This document shows positions 63,301-64,000 of a stretch of 64,000 nt of DNA, in pieces. Source of the DNA: Bacillus canaveralius (GTDB taxonomy: Bacteria > Bacillota > Bacilli > Bacillales > Cytobacillaceae); contig NZ_PGVA01000024.1 of the NCBI RefSeq assembly GCF_002860125.1, positions 202,481 through 266,480 of the forward strand. Direction: 5' to 3'. Positions within the stretch are counted from its first letter, which is position 1; the number at the start of each line of letters is the position of its first letter. A program made the translations under genes and the position numbers. The notes under the pieces are model-generated. The model did no database searches. It saw nothing but the letters and a program-made list of their open reading frames with translations, and was not told the DNA's origin.

Positions 63301-63534
63301 AATATCTTTTACCTGAATAATAAACGAAAAATTATTATAAATGTTTTTCTGCTTATTTGAATCCACAATTAGTACTTTTTCTTTTGTCTTTAAATTTGTT
63401 ATTTCTAAGATTTCTTTTTCATTTAAACATGAATAGGATTCTTCCTGGTATTCCTTAACAGTTTGATAGATTATATTTTTATGTAATTTAAAACTATGTA
63501 TTACTGAAGGTAACTTAACTTTTAATATATGCAA
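60304..63534 (-). CDS. DEAD/DEAH-box SF2 helicase with C-terminal nuclease-like domain (defence candidate)
   Basis: About 1076 residues. VMPTGTGKTETML (Walker A near 160), MFIDEAHHIAAKTW (DEAH), FTATPFRN (motif III-like) and FIGRFTRTADG (motif VI) define an SF2 helicase. The middle is unassigned. The C-terminal part has FDDDGSGEAADIIAVAD followed by LQFEFYHCKYS, an Asp...Glu-x-x-x-x-Lys arrangement like a PD-(D/E)xK or Mrr-type nuclease, and LYEVCGQANKSVDWRK. TTG 63534 has GGGAGG nine bases upstream; the frame from 63558 has none. Likely anti-phage cargo of the Tn7-like element, which is inference. Confidence 0.82.
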   Translation of the reverse strand: MHILKVKLPSVIHSFKLHKNIIYQTVKEYQEESYSCLNEKEILEITNLKTKEKVLIVDSNKQKNIYNNFSFIIQVKDIKGNLKQHIEEGCWVKHQDLLKEGPSKHNAENVRKTWANNLFPHGSGKEKRGLREPQVGALYSALSHWTVSDDPATIVMPTGTGKTETMLSVMIGAKTSKILTIVPSDALREQISSKFISLGILPRFGIVGKVKYPIVGVLEKRIKDINELIEFFSICNVVVTTMSLLSGISGEQKEKIATMCSHMFIDEAHHIAAKTWSEFKSYFKEKRILQFTATPFRNDGKYIDGKIIYNYPLNKAQEEGYFKPINFIPIEEYNESMVDQTIAEEAVQQLKKDLDAGYDHILMARVNSAKRADEIHEIYKRYSGYKPVKIYSSMNVKEKTDALQQIKTKKSRIIICVNMLGEGFDLPQLKISALHDRHQSLGITLQFIGRFTRTADGLGNASLIANIANHTINDQIQELYQQDADWNQLIQQKSKESIDRRLDLDNLANDFQGDQVESFSIQELRPKTSTVVYKTKLPKWAPETLEKRVSTLDNTWILKNTHENVIIVVQKRNTPLTWSNTRKLYNTLWESSIFYWNEEKNILFVNSSANEWLDSWVKDLIHEPIRINSDVVFHSFHDIQRLQLNTVGLNEAVKGPLRYRMYTGVDISEALSTAEKRTSVKSNIFGIGYELGIPVSVGASYKGKVWSKSTSDLPTWIEWCNKTGEKLTNEDIKMDDILKGVLRPTVVNDIPAMSPISVDWPVYLFENNYFNAELKIGPSKRNLFETDILFISKEKKTLSFEIMSGDISSKFSMKIEDNRPVYAHEHGPKIEIIPSTKAQPINIVSFFTENNVIFQYPDTSYLEGSIFVKVPDNEFVFDKDKIEAWDWTGIDIKKESQYAPKINTVRKDSIQYKVIQTLKMNNKYKIVFDDDGSGEAADIIAVADNKRVLQFEFYHCKYSNKERAGQRINDLYEVCGQANKSVDWRKNLLKIINHIRHREKLRNKADKRSRFEIGDHKELAILESKMKVYDLQLKVFIVQPGISKDKMTQSQLNILAATEHYLQSTFKIGLTVIGNK

Positions 63535-64000
63535 AAATTGTTCCCTCCCATTTAACAATCATAATTATTAATAATCAACATTTATTTTATGAATATTTCG
63601 ACAAAAATTTAATATAACCTTTAAAATTACGACAGAACTTTTACTCCACTTAGAAATATTGACAAATATATTAAGTCTAACAGCAGAATTTCTGAAAAGA
63701 GTGTTAAAGTAAAAGAACTCAAATAATAAAAACCTAAATCAAAAATTGAAGACATCAAACGTCACCATTTTAGCGATTTAGGTTTTTGTCTATTTGAACT
63801 AGACACAATCCTGTATCAATATAAGTTTTTACGGTCAAAACAAAAACGGGATGCTTACATGCTGATACTCATACCTTAGCCTTCGCTCTTAATAATCTTT
63901 AAATCAAAGCACCATGAGTTAAGTCATTTACTTATTGACACTAGCGTTGCATTAAATAAAAGCGAATTTGTCAAGCTCAAATCAAATAAATTTATTTTGA
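63535..64000. other. AT-rich region at the right edge
   Basis: No gene seen. Contains the helicase leader, an inverted repeat at 63728-63787, and otherwise AT-rich DNA. The other end of the Tn7-like element is not recognisable here and may lie outside the window. Confidence 0.4.
63728..63787. terminator. Long-arm inverted repeat, terminator-like
   Basis: AAAAACCTAAATC and GATTTAGGTTTTT are perfect 13-bp arms 34 bases apart, with a small GACATCAAACGTC hairpin in the loop. Works as a terminator on either strand; the gene it serves lies outside the window. Confidence 0.6.

Noticed and set aside
52318..64000. CRISPR array or guide RNA for the Tn7-like element
   Set aside because: I looked for regularly repeated units with spacers near both tniQ genes and at the edges and saw none; the 52.6-kb repeats are too few and diverged for CRISPR.

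Overview
The window is low-GC DNA from a Gram-positive, endospore-former-type bacterium of the Bacillaceae. The evidence is strong AGGAGG-type ribosome binding sites, frequent TTG/GTG starts, SigA-like promoters, TnrA boxes and a cre-like site, and a nas nitrate-assimilation cluster organised as in Bacillus subtilis. No rRNA, tRNA or CRISPR array was recognised. The region is a patchwork: intact metabolic operons alternate with rearranged or decayed genes and mobile-element pieces.

1-11.7 kb (all minus strand) is a catabolic cluster. From promoter to end it encodes a DMT-type permease, a molybdenum-cofactor nucleotidyltransferase, the N-terminal half of a PEP-synthase-like enzyme, a GntR/FCD regulator, the C-terminal half of the same kind of enzyme, a metal-dependent cyclase, a CoxG-like protein, the three subunits of a xanthine-dehydrogenase-family molybdenum hydroxylase, a histidine phosphatase, an ABM monooxygenase and a fumarylacetoacetate-hydrolase-family enzyme. 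I infer a pathway that phosphorylates an aromatic or heterocyclic substrate, hydroxylates it, then dephosphorylates and cleaves it. Upstream are a consensus-like promoter, a cre-like site and two identical 14-bp palindromes plus a third partial one. 12-13.2 kb is a multidrug-type ABC locus with an internal deletion that fused the ATPase to a permease tail.

13.3-24 kb holds TatD, an Rrf2 regulator divergent from a TauE/SafE exporter, several very small genes, a chemotaxis-receptor remnant, murT-gatD (peptidoglycan amidation), an S66 LD-carboxypeptidase and a glutathione-independent formaldehyde dehydrogenase. 24.2-26.7 kb is a decayed island: a frameshifted secreted cysteine-rich peptide gene with a neighbouring three-helix membrane protein, and a truncated Tn554-like recombinase module. 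26.9-30.4 kb carries a BusR-type c-di-AMP-sensing repressor convergent with an OpuF-type compatible-solute transporter whose ATPase gene has a frameshift. 30.8-33.1 kb is a copC-copD-PCYCGC operon; the last gene has an in-frame TGA in a UxxC motif followed by a SECIS-like hairpin, so it is a strong selenoprotein candidate.

33-40.5 kb has two amino-acid permeases, a small nucleoside-kinase-like ATPase, a broken Excalibur-domain gene, a scrambled second copy of the Rrf2/TauE locus and dispersed noncoding repeats. 40.5-52.4 kb is the nitrate-assimilation region (nasA divergent from nasB-nasC-nasD-nasE, then hemD-like, SUMT and sirB siroheme genes), with three TnrA boxes at the spacing expected for activation.

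52.5-59.9 kb is a Tn7-like transposition module: a fused TnsA-TnsB transposase, TnsC (split by a frameshift at an A7 run), and two different TniQ/TnsD-family targeting proteins, one with a tandem array of HTH-like repeats. Candidate TnsB-binding repeats lie at its left side. A large DEAH helicase with a nuclease-like C-terminus (60.3-63.5 kb) follows and is a likely defence cargo gene.
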